A DNA stretch of 9,186 nucleotides from DATKEH01 sp035546355 (GTDB lineage Bacteria; Acidobacteriota; Thermoanaerobaculia; Multivoradales; JAIOJS01), in contig DATKEH010000075.1 in assembly GCA_035546355.1 (NCBI GenBank), positions 1-9,186 on the forward strand. Direction: 5' to 3'. Under the pieces are notes generated by a model. That model saw only the letters and a program-made list of their open reading frames with translations, did not search any database and had not been told where the DNA came from. Both the position numbers and the translations under genes were made by a program. Positions 7,471 to 9,186 of the stretch are shown piece after piece. Within the stretch, counting starts at the first letter, position 1. Every line of letters starts with the position of its first letter.

Positions 7471-8273
7471 GACAGCTGCTGGGGCTCCCCGAGCTCGCCT
7501 CCGCCCACGGCGGCGAGATCGACCAGATGATCGTCTGGGTCCACCTGCTGATGGCGCTGATGTTCGTCGGCTGGGGGGTGCTGTTCGTCTACATGCTGCT
7601 GCGCTTCCGCCGCAAGCGCCATCCGGTGGCCAGCTACACGGGCGTGCGCACCAGGGCTTCGAGCTACACCGAATGGAGCGTGGTGGTGGCCGAGGCGGTG
7701 CTGCTGGCCGGGTTCTCGATCCCGCTCTGGTCGGAGCGAGTCGACGACTTCCCGCCGGAGGACGAGTCGGTGATCGTGCGGGTCTCCGGCGAGCAGTTCG
7801 CCTGGAACGTCCACTACGCCGGCAGCGACGGCGTCTTCGGCCGCACCAGCCCGGCGCTGGTGGACCCGGCCTCCAACCCGGTGGGCCTCGACCGCAGCGA
7901 CCCGGCGGCGGCCGACGACGTCACCACCGTCAACCAGCTGCACCTGCCGGTCGACCGCCCGGCCATCATCCACCTCTCCAGCAAGGACGTCATCCACAGC
8001 TTCATGCTCAACGAGCTGCGGGTCAAGCAGGACGCCATCCCGGGCCTCGACATCCCACTGTGGTTCGTGCCCACCGTCACCACCGCCGAGATGCGCCGGC
8101 GACTGGGCGACGAGCAGTTCAACTACGAGATCGCCTGCGCCCAGCTGTGCGGCATCGGCCACTACCGGATGCGCGGCTTCCTCACCGTGCACCCGCAGCA
8201 GGAGTTCGACGCCTGGCTGGCGGCCGAGTCGACCGCCGCGACCGAGGTCGGCGGCGACGACTTCTGGAACTGA
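7467..8273 (+). CDS. coxB: Cytochrome c oxidase subunit II (CuA)
   Basis: Subunit II carries the dinuclear CuA centre that accepts electrons from cytochrome c and hands them to heme a. It is 268 aa, with two helices (about 22-45 and 72-89) and a periplasmic cupredoxin domain. All CuA ligands are visible: H177 (DVIHSFM), C224, C228, H232 and M235 (CAQLCGIGHYRM). Gln226 stands where mitochondrial proteins have Glu. GEQFAWNVHY (108-117) replaces the usual GHQWYWSYEY block, so the tryptophan used for cytochrome c docking in classical oxidases aligns with Phe111. There is no heme-c domain, so the enzyme is aa3 rather than caa3. E76 sits inside the second helix. The ATG overlaps the previous stop by four bases and follows GAGGGG (7457-7462). 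Being last in the cluster is unusual, since coxB often precedes coxA. Confidence 0.94.
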   Translation: MRQLLGLPELASAHGGEIDQMIVWVHLLMALMFVGWGVLFVYMLLRFRRKRHPVASYTGVRTRASSYTEWSVVVAEAVLLAGFSIPLWSERVDDFPPEDESVIVRVSGEQFAWNVHYAGSDGVFGRTSPALVDPASNPVGLDRSDPAAADDVTTVNQLHLPVDRPAIIHLSSKDVIHSFMLNELRVKQDAIPGLDIPLWFVPTVTTAEMRRRLGDEQFNYEIACAQLCGIGHYRMRGFLTVHPQQEFDAWLAAESTAATEVGGDDFWN

Positions 8274-8312
8274 GGGCGCGCCGACGCCGCCGGCCGCCGA
8301 CCCTGGCGGGGC

Positions 8313-9186
8313 TCACATCAACCCGTGCTTCTTGAGGAAGTAGGCCATGTTGCGCTCGTCGATGCCGAGCAGGGCGGCGGCCTGGCGCTTGACGCCGCCG
8401 GCGCGGGCCAGCGCCGCCTCGATCAGCCGCCGCTCGGCGCGCTGCAGGTTGGAGCGCAGGTGCAGATCGCCGCTGGGCTCGTCGCCGAGGGCGCCTTCCG
8501 GCACGCGCGGGAAGAGCAGGCTGCCGGGGCGCAGCACCTCCCCCTTCTCCAGCAGGATCGCCCGCTCGATGACGTTGCGCAGCTCGCGGACGTTGCCCGG
8601 CCACGAGTAGCTCTGCAGGGCCTCGCGGGTCTCCGGAGCGAGCCCTCGCAGGGGCTTGGCGAACCGCGCCGACAGCTGCCGCAGGAAGTGCTCCGCCAAC
8701 GGCGCGATGTCCTCGGGCCTCTCGCGCAGCGGCGGGATGCGCACGGTCATGACGTTGACGCGGTAGAACAGGTCGGAGCGGAAACGCCCCGCCGCGACCT
8801 CGTCCACCAGGTCGGCGTTGCTGGCACACACCAGCCGCACGTCGACGGTGGTGGGACGGCTCTCGCCGACCCGTTCGAAGGAGCCGTCGTTGAGCACGCG
8901 CAGGATCTTCGCCTGCGCCATGGCGGGCAGCGAGTTGACCTCGTCGAGGAACAGCGTGCCGCCGTGGGCCACCTGGAACCGCCCTGCCCGATCCGCCGTG
9001 GCGCCCGTGAACGCCCCCCGGCGGTGGCCGAAGAACTCGCTCTCGAACAGCTCGAGGGGAATGGCGGCGGAGTTGACCGTGACGAAGGGGCCCTCGGCGC
9101 GCCCGGAGAGCTGGTGGAGCAACCGCGCCGCCTCCTCCTTGCCGGTGCCCGACTCCCCGAGCAGCAGCACGGTCGTCGACACCGGC
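8313..9186 (-). CDS. Sigma-54-dependent activator, NtrC family (5' end cut)
   Basis: AAA+ enhancer-binding protein that uses ATP to open promoters held by sigma-54 RNA polymerase. The visible 289 residues start just before Walker A (GESGTGKE, 9-16). They continue with the sigma-54 contact loop GAFTGA (56-61), Walker B (TLFLDE, 76-81), arginine-finger region (FRSDLFYRVN, 134-143), PLRERPEDI and GNVREL (196-201). A Fis-type helix-turn-helix (about 250-288; RRLIEAALARAGGVKRQAAA) closes the protein. The N-terminal sensory domain (receiver, PAS or GAF) lies beyond the right edge, and the frame stays open to base 9186, so the signal cannot be named. The gene converges on coxB with 39 bp between them, so it does not share the operon's promoter. 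I saw no -24/-12 promoter before actC, which makes direct control of the operon unproven. Confidence 0.92.
   Translation of the reverse strand, partial: PVSTTVLLLGESGTGKEEAARLLHQLSGRAEGPFVTVNSAAIPLELFESEFFGHRRGAFTGATADRAGRFQVAHGGTLFLDEVNSLPAMAQAKILRVLNDGSFERVGESRPTTVDVRLVCASNADLVDEVAAGRFRSDLFYRVNVMTVRIPPLRERPEDIAPLAEHFLRQLSARFAKPLRGLAPETREALQSYSWPGNVRELRNVIERAILLEKGEVLRPGSLLFPRVPEGALGDEPSGDLHLRSNLQRAERRLIEAALARAGGVKRQAAALLGIDERNMAYFLKKHGLM

Noticed and set aside
8274..8312. Bidirectional terminator between coxB and the regulator
   Set aside because: Only a 5-bp stem (8294-8298/8305-8309) and an 8-bp palindrome are visible, with no T-tract. Termination may still occur here but the sequence does not show it.

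Overview
The window is very GC-rich bacterial DNA. It carries most of a respiratory-chain operon on the + strand, a convergent sigma-54 regulator cut by the right edge, and about 0.85 kb of unusual non-coding sequence on the left. Gene content (alternative complex III subunits joined to an A-family cytochrome c oxidase, small cox-linked proteins, an NtrC-family activator) and composition suggest a high-GC aerobic Gram-negative-type bacterium. The Acidobacteriota are one plausible home, but the phylum cannot be settled from the sequence alone.

Left region (1-857). I see no credible gene. Strand composition is lopsided: G-rich from about 240 to 450, C-rich from about 580 to 830. The two halves are related to each other as a long imperfect inverted repeat: 290-447 matches the reverse complement of 579-730 in at least four collinear blocks. 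Nested at its centre are further perfect dyads (514-521/569-576 and 525-534/540-549). The region also holds a G-quadruplex motif, several palindromes and a 25-bp near-perfect direct repeat. It ends in a good sigma-70-type promoter (TTGACG, 18-bp spacer, TGC-TATGAA) at 833-862.

Operon (942-8273, + strand). Nine protein genes are packed with short gaps or 1-4 nt overlaps. First come actC, actD and actF, the membrane subunits of alternative complex III (quinol:cytochrome c oxidoreductase). Then come coxA (subunit I), coxC (subunit III), coxD (small subunit IV), a two-helix small protein, a small exported or anchored CAVC-motif protein, and coxB (subunit II, CuA). The expected path is quinol to ACIII to a cytochrome c to CuA to heme a to the heme a3/CuB centre. 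The subunits that hold ACIII's redox cofactors (ActA, ActB, ActE) are not in this window, and no CXXCH heme-c motif was found in any called protein. CoxA keeps all metal ligands, the His-Tyr pair and the D-channel residues, but has Ile where the K-channel lysine is expected.

Right region (8313-9186, - strand). This is a sigma-54 AAA+ activator with Walker A, GAFTGA, Walker B and a Fis-type helix-turn-helix. Its N-terminal sensory part lies beyond the window. It converges on coxB across a gap of about 39 bp.

The most unusual signals are the long nested inverted repeat in front of the operon promoter, the act cluster lacking its redox-cofactor subunits, and the remodelled proton path of the oxidase.
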